Source of the DNA: Bathynomus jamesi
Taxonomy: Eukaryota > Arthropoda > Malacostraca > Isopoda > Cirolanidae
Direction: 5' to 3'
Assembly (NCBI GenBank): GCA_023014485.1
Contig: JAJOZX010008794.1
Coordinates: forward strand, 17,501 to 81,500
Length of the DNA: 64,000 nucleotides
A program made the position numbers and the translations under genes. Each line of letters opens with the position of its first letter. Position 1 is the first letter of the stretch. Of the stretch, positions 54,045 to 63,614 are shown in pieces. A model generated the notes under the pieces. It was not told the origin of the DNA and did no database searches. It worked only from the letters and a program-made list of their open reading frames with translations.

Positions 54045-54540
54045 TTCCTACCTCGTGTGACAGTTACACGTGTTTCGTTTGAAGTCCGAAATAAAAGTGA
54101 TATTACAATAAAAATCCTGCAGTTAATCCTTTTTAAGTAGTGCCAATTTTTGAGTGAATATTCAGTGAACACAGTCGTATGCCTCTTTAAGTGGTGAAAT
54201 AGCGGCGTATGTTGAAAAAAAGCAAATAAAATTAAAGGAACTTAATCTATACAGCGTTTTTTCTGAATGTTTTCTCTGAGAAATCTAACTGCCCATCGAA
54301 AGGCAGTATCCTCAGTTATTCCCCGCGGTACACTCCATGGCACAATCAGTGAGAATCTACAGCGTGCCACATCCCCATCCCCCATCCCCAGGAATAACGG
54401 AAAAACTTTCCCTCTCTCATTTCTAAGGTCAAATCAAGTACCTCACTTAATTAATTACCCTTTTGAGTTAATATTTCGGCACAAACATTTACATACCATT
54501 AGAAACATGGCAATGGCAAATCATTTCATACAACCCTCTG
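54042..54540. other. Probable LINE 5' region or unassigned
   Basis: No domain recognised. The frame at 54267-54602 ends inside the PHD-like motif of the next feature, so part of it may be the LINE ORF1 leader. Confidence 0.35.
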
Positions 54541-54579
54541 GATACTGTAAAAAAGAAACAGATGAATTAAAGACAATAC

Positions 54580-55315
54580 GCTGCGATCTTTGCCAGTCCT
54601 AGTCGAATTTCAATGCCCGAGATGGAGCGACGAAGAAATCTCTCTTATAACAGGCGCTAAACAATTGAACGGAATCACATTCTTCTGCAAAACCTGCATA
54701 ATCGAAATAAACTCGTTTACGGTTTTTTAAAGCAGAACGAGACCATGAGGAAAAGACAAAAGAGGAGTTTATAAGTAGCGAAGAGAGAAAAAAAATAGAA
54801 GGAACGAAGATAGTAGAAGAGGAAACTGCAAAAAACGAACACGAAAAAAAACACATAAAGCGAGTAAACGGGAAACCAGAAATAACAGAAATAAAAGAAG
54901 CACCAACAGAAGAAACAAAGGCGCAAAACCAAGTCCAAAGATTTCAAACAAAGAACATTAGCAGCAATAGGAAAAAACAAGTAGACAATAAATAAATCAT
55001 ACTGAAACCACCAAAAACAAAGGCCCCAAGTAAAAATGGGGAAGAAACTATATGTAAATACTATGTGAAAGGAAGTTGCAGATAAAAGGGAGGAGAATGT
55101 ATTTACGAATACCCTCCTTTGTGCAACTACTTCTACAATAAGTCACTGCAAATTTGGTGGAAAATGCAAATTCTACCATCCGGACATTTGCAAGACCTAC
55201 GTGACAATGGAACCTGTCAGTACTGGAGAAAATGCTACTACCATCATCTCCCGAGAAGTTCAAAGGACAAAGAACAAGTTTCAAATGACAACAGGAGGAA
55301 TGTGAGATGAAAAAA
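54580..55315 (+). pseudogene. LINE ORF1 remnant: PHD-like finger and CCCH fingers
   Basis: CDLCQS (54583) followed, one frame over, by WSDEEISLITGAKQLNGITF and FCKTC gives the Cys pattern of a PHD-like finger. A Lys/Glu-rich region follows (EEKTKEEFISSEERKK). Then CKYYVKGSC (55052) and later GGKCKFYHPDICKTYVT and GTCQYWRKCYYHH have C-x-C-x-H spacing of CCCH fingers. Such fingers in ORF1 proteins bind the element's RNA in other LINEs. The reading crosses frameshifts, so residues are approximate. Confidence 0.6.
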
Positions 55316-55619
55316 TATGACCCAAATAGCAAACAAAACTCTTTAAACGCATATAGTAAACGAAATTTTTCAACATCTCGGACACAATAAGGCTGCTAAG
55401 TTTTATACAGCAAATACAGCTGACACAGCTGGGAACCATCGAGCTGGACCGCTTCGTGGCAATAAGCGACCAGAACAGGTTGGCGGGAACGGATCCATCT
55501 CGGAGGACCACAAGGCTACAAAACACGCGAGACCAAAGGACAACGAACTTAAAATGTACAAGGGCAATGCAAAACAAAGAACATAAACATTGTCCTGGCA
55601 AATATTCAAGGAATAAAAC

Positions 55620-57534
55620 CGAACAACTCCTGAACAAAGTTTCGTACCTGAAAGGTTTTATGGACGAAACAAGGGCGAACATCGTATGCCTGACAGAAAC
55701 ACATCTTAAAGATTGCCAAGGAAACTGCGATAACTGCGAACACTGTATCGATAAGAAAGAATTGCATATCGATGGATTCAACTTACTAAGAGCGGATAGA
55801 ACAGCGAGACAAGGGTGTAAAGATGGATGTGCTATTTATATACATGAGAGGCATATGACAGACGGTAATAAGTAAATCCAACAGCTTCTGGAAACACTTG
55901 CAGTGAAAATAAAGAAATTAAAGTGGTATTGATAGTGATCTATCGACCTCCAAACTCTCCAAATTAAAAATTTTCGGATGTCATTAATAATATCAGAACC
56001 CTAATAAAATCCGTAAACTCTCCATGGCGATAACATTAAAAGACAATACACATACGGAAGGAAGAAGCAAATTTGGGGCTTTTAACTTAAACTCCGAGAC
56101 CATAAATTGGGAAGAAATCAGATCACACATGGCCCAAATAGAGTGGAGAACAGTTTTAGAGAATAAAACAACTGAGGACATGCTAACGTCCTTCGAAGAA
56201 AAGATACTGAAAATTTTAGAAAAATATGCTCTGAAAGCACAGCTAAAAGGAAAGAGGAACTTGCTAGAGAGGCAAAAGAGAAGAATATTCTGCAAAAGAA
56301 AGAGAGTACCGACGAAGTTAGCTAATTGCGGAGAAAACAATGCCAGGAAAGTAATACAAGAAAAACTGGAGAGTATCGTGAGGGAAATACAAACTGTGAT
56401 AAAGGGCCATACAGAGAGGGGAGAGGAAATGGCGGTAGAAGCAATAAAAGAAAATCCAAAATACTTCTACAGCTATGCGAAAGGGAAAACAAAAACGCGC
56501 GCTACTATCGGGCCCTTAAGGAAAGGAAATAATGAACTAACAGACGATCTAAAAGAAATATCTGAAACATTGAGAGGCAAGTATGAATCGGTCTTCAGTC
56601 TCCCAAAAAGTGCCAAAGCGATACCTGACATAAATGCATTCTTCGAAAAGAAATTGCAAGTAAAATGTATAACAGACTTTGATTTTACTCCAAAAGATGT
56701 AGCGAGAAGCTATAGGCCAAATGAAACCACATTCAGCTGTAGGTCCGGACAAATGAAACGCACTCTTAATTAAAAACTGTAAAAATGAAATAACTACACC
56801 CTTATACTGGATATGGAGAAGATCCCTGGACACTTGGGAAATACCAAGCATCTTGAAAAGAGCAAACATTGTCCTTATATATAAAGGAGGGGATAGAGCT
56901 CAAGCAAAGAACTATAGACCAGTGTCTTTGACGTCCCACCTCACCAAAATATTTGAAAGAATAGTCAGAGAGAAAATCTATGACTCCTTTGAGACACTGG
57001 AAAGATTCAACGAAAATCAGCAAGGATTCCGATCAGGAAGATCATGCCTATCACAATTTATAGAGCATTATAACAATATCCTAGATGCACTTGAAGGCAA
57101 TGAAAACTATGATGTCATATACACGGCTTTTGCTAAAGTTTTCGACAAATGCGATCATGGTATAGTAGCACATAAAATATATGGGAATAACAGGCAAAGT
57201 GGGAAAATGGATCGACAACTTCCTCAAAGAACGTCTACAGGTCGTCAAAATTCAAGGTATATCATCATCAGAATCGGAAGTACGCAGCTCAGTACCACAA
57301 GGTACAGTACTGGCCCCACTCCTGTTCATTATCATGCTAAGAGACATAGATAGTAGAGTAAACAGCAACAGTATAGTAACATCCTTTGCAGACGATACAA
57401 AGATCAGCAGAAAAATCAGCGATGTAAATGAAGTGGAGGCCTTCCAGAGGGACACGAACAAAATGTACACATGGTCAGTTAACACTGAGAAATTTCAGCT
57501 CTTAAGGTATGGTAGAAAAGAGGAACTTAAATAG
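55620..57534 (+). pseudogene. LINE endonuclease and reverse transcriptase (broken)
   Basis: EN: TRANIVCLTETHLKDCQGNC and GFNLLRADRTARQG. After a gap, a helical linker with NPKYFYSYAKGKTKTRATIG (56455). RT: NYRPVSLTSHLTKIFERIVR, NENQQGFRSGRSCLSQFIEH, YDVIYTAFAKVFDKCDHGIV, where motif A has Ala for the catalytic Asp (TDFAKAFD in the 1.5-kb copy), then in the next frame SSVPQGTVLAPLLFIIM and SFADDTKISRKIS. Loss of that Asp plus frameshifts kills activity. Confidence 0.82.
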
Positions 57535-58317
57535 ACTGCATATTGTGCTCCAGATAGACAGAAAAATCAGAGACGCACGAAAGCGATCGATCTGGGGGTG
57601 GGGGAGGGTAATAATGACCGATGATGCGAAATTCGAGACACAAAATCAGATAGCGATAAATAAAGCAAAAAGAGTCGCGGGGACAGGTACTAAGAACGTT
57701 CAAAAGGAGGGACAAAACAGTAATGATTCCCCTGCTGAGAACACTGATTATACCAAAACTTGAATACTGCTCAGTTTTGACGTCCTGAGTGTCGTCCTCA
57801 TATAAAAAGAAAGAAATCAATAAACTAGAAGAAACGCAGAGACATTTCACAGCCAAGACTGATGGCTGCAAAGAACTCAACTACTGGGAAAGACTACGTA
57901 AACTAAATCTGTACTCCTTGGAAAGAAGAAGAGAGAGGTACAGTACATACGGAAAATGATCGAAAAACTGGTACCAAACCTCACACTAAACCCAATTACC
58001 ATCCAAACAACGCTGGAAAATAGGAAAGGCTGTAGTGTTCCCAAACTAAAGTCCCGACAAGGGACCTCTTCAACACTGAAGGAAAATATCTTGGTTGTCA
58101 GGGGGCCAAGCCTTTTGAACCTTCTTCCAAAAGACCTCAGAAACGTTACAGGGGTGAAAGTTGAAGTCTTCAAGAGAAAACTATCATAGATGCCTGGCTC
58201 AGGACGGCACTAGATGAGCCGGGTGTACCTGGCTATGTGCGGTGGAGAGCACAAGAAAGCAATTCGCTCCTCCACCAAGACAGGCCTAAAGACGGGGCCA
58301 CCAGCTTGACTGGCCAC

Positions 58318-59645
58318 CAGCTTGACTCAAAGAACACAAAGAGTTAAAGTAAATCGAGTCAAATCTAATGTCTCAGAAGTCATCAGCTCTGTCCCACAAA
58401 GTACAATATTAGCTCCTTTGCTATTTATAACAATGATTGCAGACATTGCTTGAAGTATTAATGACACAGTCGTATCGTGTTCCGGGAATGAAACAAAGAT
58501 AAGCAAGGAAATATCAAATGAAGGAGACGGAGAAAAATGACGAAACGACACTGAAACATTATTGAAGTACAGTAAGTAGAAGACAACAGTATGAAGTTGA
58601 ACGAAGAAAAATTCCAACTTCCGCCATTTGGTACAAAATAGTTGCTACATAATAAAGGGTACAAAACACTGCAAGCCAAACAGATAACACCAAACCCACA
58701 AGTCAGGGATCTTGGGGGTAATGATGTTATCGGACGCAGAATTCAGAGAGCACTATAACATTAAAGTTACAAAAGCTTGAAAAGTAATGGGAATTATCTG
58801 GAGGAGTTTCCACAGCAGAAAATCAGACCAAAAACATCATACCATAGAGAAGACGAAGCCTACCAAATAATTGAGTACTGAGATACCCATACACAAAAAA
58901 CATTGCAAACATCGAAGCCATACAAGGACAAAGGACTTTACATCTAAGTAGAGGAAGCGAAAAGGGAAGACTACTGGTGTATGGAGGATAATCGAGGGTT
59001 GTATCCCTAACATTAGAAATGAAATAGAAACAGACTAAAATAAGAGAAGAGGCAGATTCTCTTCAGAGGACAGGGAGGCCATGAAAATTAGGATGAATAA
59101 AATACCCTCCAAATACGAGGCACGAAACTTAGGAATGTTCTGCCAAATGTACTGAGGAACCTCCTGCACACCAACCTGAATAATTTCAAGAATCAGCTGG
59201 ACAGCAGAGTTACCAACCAAGGCCCACAAAATGTCGCTAAATTCACTTCAAAAAGTAGCCAAAAATTCGCCAGATGTGGAGTAGCCAAAATATCGCTAAA
59301 ATTTCGAGTATAGTAGCCAAAATGGAGTAGCCAAATTGGTCCTTTTATGTAAAATATGCTAACTGATAGCTGCACAAATATATAACGCCATACAACCCAA
59401 AGGAATGGACGAGACTGGCAGCTCGACAAAAAGTAGCTAAAATTATGCTAAGTCGCTAAACGCTAAAAAATGTAGCCAAAACTCACCAAAAGTCGCTAAA
59501 TTGGTTCTTGTGCGACGAGCTATGTGTGGCTGGCTACGCGGGCAGGAGAAGAATGGAAACCAGTTCCTTACGCCATCAAATTCCGCATACGAGGTGGAAT
59601 GTTGCAGAGGGGTCGACCACAGGTCGATCCTGGACTGTCGTTCAA
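58318..59645 (+). mobile_element. L-A family LINE, 5'-truncated third copy
   Basis: Begins inside RT (QRTQRVKVNRVKSN, ISSVPQSTILAPLLFITMIA) and runs through LGVMMLSDAEFREHYNIK-like coding to LDSR (59200). After an inserted segment it resumes with CDELCVAGYAGRRRMETSSL and ends in the family 3' sequence (GCAGAGGGGTCGACC... TCGTTC, near 59645). Numerous stops. It lies head-to-tail behind the previous copy. Confidence 0.8.
59205..59505. mobile_element. Non-coding insertion with GTAGCCAAAA/TCGCTAAA repeats (hAT-like?)
   Basis: Interrupts the LINE between LDSR and FLCDEL. It starts CAGAGTTACCAACC, a hAT-like terminus, and is made of recurring TAGCCAAAA and GTCGCTAAA words. No clear inverted right end or TSD, so classification is tentative; the interruption itself is clear. 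Confidence 0.55.
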
Positions 59646-59840
59646 AAATTTCTAAATGTATCTAAAATTAAGGAAGGTATATTGATAATCTCTACTACTA
59701 ATCTCTACTAATTACAGGTTAAGGGAAAGCAAGAAAAGCTTTATATTTTACATAGAACACCATTCCGTCAAAACACCCATTTCAGGATATGAGCATTCTT
59801 CAGCAGCACTACCAAGTAAGTAGGTGGACAGTGTACTGAT

Positions 59841-59910
<70 letters not shown>

Positions 59911-60264
59911 CTGGAAAAACAATAATAGAGAGGCATTATGAATTAACGATAGATTCTTTGTAAACACTAAAACAAAAATACTGCAATAAAAGACTGCAGA
60001 AAAATTACTTTATCCAAACTTTGAGCGGAAATATATCAAACAAAAGAGCCATCTGAAAGCGATTTATGAAGGTATGATATGTAAATTAAAAAAAACAAAA
60101 AGAATGCGTTCTAAAATATTTATCACACTCTCATCCGTCGATCTAGATAAATTGCATCAAATACTCCATCAATATCGCTATCACAAACAGCTCAGGCAAT
60201 TCCAGTCCATTTATTTACAGGATTTGCTTTTGTTTTTGCAGAGATTTTTCTTAAATTGCCATTT
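59646..60264. other. Unassigned with a (GA)n microsatellite
   Basis: (GA)n of about 70 bases at 59838-59908. Otherwise no recognisable feature. Confidence 0.6.
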
Positions 60265-60311
<47 letters not shown>

Positions 60312-60358
60312 TATTATATATATATATTATACCGTATATATATATATATATATATATG
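60265..60358. repeat. (TA)n with interruptions
   Basis: TA tract broken by GTATA and TTAT; it sits at the 3' terminus of the minus-strand PLE, as TA tracts do beside the other PLE ends in this window. Confidence 0.9.
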
Positions 60359-60499
60359 ATGAATAAAACCACGAAGGAAAGGAAACACAAAATGGTGCTC
60401 AAGCGCTTTCGTCTAATGACATCCTCAGGAACACTGAAGTATATAAAAGGTTAAGCCTATATATAGGTTACAGAAAGAAAAAAGAAAAATAATAACATA

Positions 60500-60502
60500 C
60501 AT

Positions 60503-60537
<35 letters not shown>

Positions 60538-60558
60538 CATACATATCTATATATACAA

Positions 60559-60591
<33 letters not shown>

Positions 60592-60595
60592 CAAT
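60500..60595. repeat. (CA)n, (TA)n and (ACAT)n microsatellites
   Basis: Mixed ACATAC, CACACA and TATATA tracts within the PLE 3' region. Confidence 0.85.
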
Positions 60596-60923
60596 AAACA
60601 GAGAAGTAAAAATAATAAAAAATTAAAAATTAAAACCTTAAAGGATTACCAATGAGGCGTACAGATTGTAAGGAAAAATATCGATTTTTAGCACAAGATC
60701 AAAAGGATTATAAAAATACAAATTTATACTGGGACTCTGCCGGGTTTTACCACAATGCTGCCTATGGTCAGGTTTCGATATATATAAAAGAAAAAAAATA
60801 AAATGCAAATTAAAAGTTAATCGATTTTTAGCACAAGATCAAATGGATTATAAAAATACAAATTTATACTAGAACTCTGTCCGGGTTTTAACACATTTCT
60901 GCCTATGGTCAGGTTTCGATATA

Positions 60924-61852
60924 CAGGGTGGGCGGAAAGTAGCTCCCTATTTTGGATTGGTAAAAAAATACGTATATTATCCATTTATTTCAGAAGAAAT
61001 AATATGAAAAGGTAGGCATACATGGTAGGTTTTCTCTAAAATTCAATGTGGGCTCCAACTCTTTCCACCAGCTTCTGGAGCCGCCCAGGAATGGCGTCCA
61101 CTGACTTTAGCAGGAACTCCGGCGGGATGGAGGACATGACTTCCCGAATTCGGTCCTCCAGTTCTTCCAATGTCCTCGGTTTGGTGCGGCAGACTTCTTT
61201 CTTTACCCACCCCCAAAGAAAGAAGTCGCACGGTGTCAAGTCGGGGCTCCTGGCTGGCCATTGATGTGGACCACGACGACCATCCAACGCCCAGGGAAGT
61301 GGGCATCCAGCCACTCACGGACAACAAGAGCGAAGTGCGGAGGGGCGCCATCTTGCATAAATATCAGATCGTCGATGTTCTCCCATGTGCTGACAACCGG
61401 CCAGACCTCGTTTCGCAACATAGCAAGGTACCGCTCAGCATTCATGGTGTTGCGCAGAAGGAACGGGCCCACAACCTGATCTGAGGTCATACCACACCAC
61501 ACCGTTACACTGAACCGATTCTGCCGTTTTTCAGCGGTAACCGTGCGACTTCTTTCTTTGGGGGTGGGTAAAGGAAGAAGTCTACCGCACCAAACCGAGG
61601 ACATTGGAAGAACTGGAGGACCGAATTCGGGAAGTCATGTCCTCCATCCCGCCGGAGTTCCTGCTAAAGTCAGTGGACGCCATTCCTGGGCGGCTCCAGA
61701 AGCTGGTGGAAAGAGTTGGAGCCCACATTGAATTTTAGAGAAAACCTACCATGTATGCCTACCTTTTCATATTATTTTTTCTGAAATAAATTAATAATAT
61801 ACGTATTTTTTTACCAATCCAAAATAGGGAGCTACTTTCCGCCCACCCTGTA
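60924..61852. mobile_element. Foldback DD41D mariner made of two 3' ends
   Basis: TA duplications at 60922-60923 and 61853-61854. The left arm 60924-61234 and right arm 61540-61852 are ~311-bp inverted copies of the element's 3' end, including coding sequence, with few differences (e.g. CTTTCTTT versus CTTCCTTT). The 305-bp loop holds the middle of the transposase on the minus strand. The 5' end with the HTH region is absent: it has been replaced by a second 3' end. Confidence 0.9.
61036..61604 (-). pseudogene. DD41D transposase, C-terminal half
   Basis: Minus-strand frame within 61236-61604: SVTVWCGMTSDQVVGPFLLR, LIFMQDGAPPHFALVVREWL (second Asp). After a frameshift near 61310: QWPARSPDLTPCDFFLWGWV (third Asp) and LVERVGAHIEF. 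About 41 residues separate the two Asp, as in the 53-kb element, but the proteins differ enough to be another subfamily. The first 22 residues of the upstream frame come from the inverted arm and are spurious. Confidence 0.8.
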
Positions 61853-61901
61853 TATAAAAAAATAAAATGCAAATTAAAAGTTAATAAAGTAGAAGACAAG
61901 T

Positions 61902-62330
61902 TTACCAAAGATTTAATGTTTTACACTTCTTATCTAAGTCTGCTTTAAAGGAATTCAACATAACAGGATCGAGTTGAAAAAGACCTTTGCTTATGTTGAA
62001 GTTATTTGAAAGTTGGATAATGGCAGACTCAAGAATATTTCTATTAACAATGTTGTTTGAATGGAATAAAACTGAAGCATTATTCCAATCAATACAGTGG
62101 GCTAACTCTGACAAATGGACAAAAAGGGCACTGGACAACTGTCCTGTTCTAACGGAATATTGATGCTGTTTTATACGTGTGTGCAAATCCTTTCCCGTCT
62201 GACCTATGTAAAATGAATCACATTGTTTACAACCAATTTTATAGATAATGCCTGAATTATTGGTAGGGCTATTTTTTACTATGATATTTTTCACAATATT
62301 GTTATATGAAAATACTACATTAATATCCAA
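61902..62330 (-). CDS. PLE GIY-YIG endonuclease domain
   Basis: Open frame of 142 residues starting in DINVVFSYNNIVKNIIVKNS. GIIYKIGCKQCDSFYIGQTG is the GIY-YIG core (IIY...FYIG), followed by KDLHTRIKQHQYS with the catalytic-type Arg/His, then LSELAHCIDWNNASVLFHSN and RNILESAIIQLSNN (conserved Glu region). In PLEs this domain follows the RT and nicks the target. The frame here is undisrupted, unlike the RT in the neighbouring copy; the start Met is simply the first in the preserved part. Confidence 0.85.
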   Translation of the reverse strand: MDINVVFSYNNIVKNIIVKNSPTNNSGIIYKIGCKQCDSFYIGQTGKDLHTRIKQHQYSVRTGQLSSALFVHLSELAHCIDWNNASVLFHSNNIVNRNILESAIIQLSNNFNISKGLFQLDPVMLNSFKADLDKKCKTLNLW

Positions 62331-62464
62331 AAGTTTAAGTACATTAGCAATGCCTAAAAAGCCCGGGAAAAATGGAAGTACTAAAATATTTTTGACAAAG
62401 TACGAGTGTTAATATTGACACGATAGAAAGTTCGTTTTGCCTTGTTGAGACAAGGCAAAACAAA

Positions 62465-63614
62465 GTGGACTACATCGGAAAGATGAACGAGCTTCTCCAG
62501 GACCCCCCATACACCAAACTTAGGAAGAACCCGCAGGATGACGTCATCAAATCATTTAATAGTGGCTTGAAACGCCTTCTCAAAGATCATAAGAACTTAA
62601 TTCCGCTTTTCATGTCCACTTCACCTGCTCTGCCCTACCTTTACGGTCTTATTAAACCCACAAACCTGGTAACCCTATGCGCCCTATATTAGCTCGGTGG
62701 GCTCTATTACTTATAAACTCTCCAAATGGCTTGTCAAAGTCTTGTCCCCTTCTCGGAACTATCTCTGATTCACATGTAAAAAATTCCATGGATCTTACGG
62801 AAAAATTGAATAATGTACGTACTGAAACTAACGATAAATTGATTAGTTTTGATGTTTGTTCATTGTTTACAAAAGTGCCGATTGACGATATGCTTGACTT
62901 TCTCTCCCAAGAATTACATAAGTATGACCTGCCACTACCTTCACACATTGTTTTGGAACTCATTAAGCTTTGCATCAAAGACTGTAAATTCACTTTCAAT
63001 AACGAGTATTATCACAAGTTTTTGGGATGGCTATGGGCAACCCCTTATCGCCCCTCCTCTCCAATATTTATATGGAGTTTTTCGAAATTACCTATATTCC
63101 GAGAATCCTGGGGGTTGGCATCCCTTGGTTGCGGTACGTCGACGATATTTTGTGTATCTGGCCCATGATCGTGACCTGGATAGCTTTCCTCCTTCAGTTA
63201 AATGATCAAGTCCCCTCCATTAAGTTTACTTTAGAAGTTGAGCAAGACAATTCAATCCCATTTTTGGATGTGCGTGTACATAGGGAAAGCCCAGGTTTTA
63301 AGTTTAGTATCTATCGGAAAACGACAAACAATTTGTCCTACGTACACTTTTACTCGGGACATGATACCCCCATTAAGAAGGCCATATTTTCATCAATGTT
63401 TCTCCGCGCCCTTAGGATCGCCAGTCCGGAATACATCGATGCCGAATTGGAAAAAATCAACGGTATTGGAAGTGATTTGTGTTATCCATCTGCGTTTATG
63501 GAATCTTGTCTCAACAAGGCAAAACGAACTTTCTATCGTGTCAATATTAACATCGTACTTTGTCAAAAAATATTTAGTACTTCCATTTTTCCCGGGCTTT
63601 TTAGGCATTGCTAA
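62465..63614 (+). pseudogene. PLE reverse transcriptase (two frameshifts)
   Basis: Segments: YIGKMNELLQDPPYTKLRKN, LKRLLKDHK; frame 2 from 62677: LISFDVCSLFTKVPIDDML (catalytic motif A), LIKLCIKDCKFTFNNEYY; frame 3 from 63027: MAMGNPLSPLLSNIYMEFFE (motif B), WLRYVDDILCIWP (YVDD catalytic motif C), IPFLDVRVHRESPGFKFSIY and RKTTNNLSYVHFYSG, then LNKAKRTFYR. All RT motifs remain; shifts near 62690 and 63020 separate them. No LTR or integrase, as expected of Penelope. Confidence 0.88.

Larger units (their letters stand above)
54540..58317 (+). mobile_element. L-A family LINE, plus strand, long but decayed
   Basis: Domain order on the plus strand: PHD-like finger (54580-54720), charged region (54730-55000), CCCH-type zinc fingers (55050-55260), APE-like endonuclease (55620-55870, ICLTETHLKDC and LLRADRTARQG), RT (56400-57535) and a C-terminal region to about 58317 (LRNVTGVKVEVFKRKL, DEPGVPGYVRWRAQESN). 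Same family as 110-3660 by endonuclease and C-terminal motifs. Many frameshifts and stops. Confidence 0.85.
60681..61895 (-). repeat. 140-bp tandem repeat of the PLE 3' UTR, two units, second split by the mariner
   Basis: TCGATTTTTAGCACAAGATC occurs at 60681 and 60821, a 140-bp period, with GCCTATGGTCAGGTTTCGAT near the end of each unit. The second unit continues across the inserted element at 61853 (TATATAAAAAAATAAAATGC) to about 61895. The uninterrupted first unit shows the empty TA target site for the mariner. Confidence 0.85.
60359..62455 (-). mobile_element. Penelope-like element, 3' half, minus strand
   Basis: Contains the GIY-YIG domain (61902-62330), the 3' UTR with 140-bp tandem repeats, and a terminal segment (60359-60450) with CGCTTTCGTCTAATGACATC. 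A foldback mariner (60924-61852) is inserted in the UTR. The coding part is nearly identical to 63500-64000 of the plus-strand copy, and both share CTTGTCTCAACAAGGCAAAA at the point where this copy stops (62434-62455). Confidence 0.88.

Noticed and set aside
54599..54980. Minus-strand frames rich in Phe/Leu/Ser resembling membrane proteins
   Set aside because: Antisense of the Lys/Glu-rich LINE ORF1 region.
61043..61731. Two identical 62-residue proteins (GGPNSGSHVLHPAG)
   Set aside because: They are out-of-frame readings of the two inverted arms of the foldback mariner.
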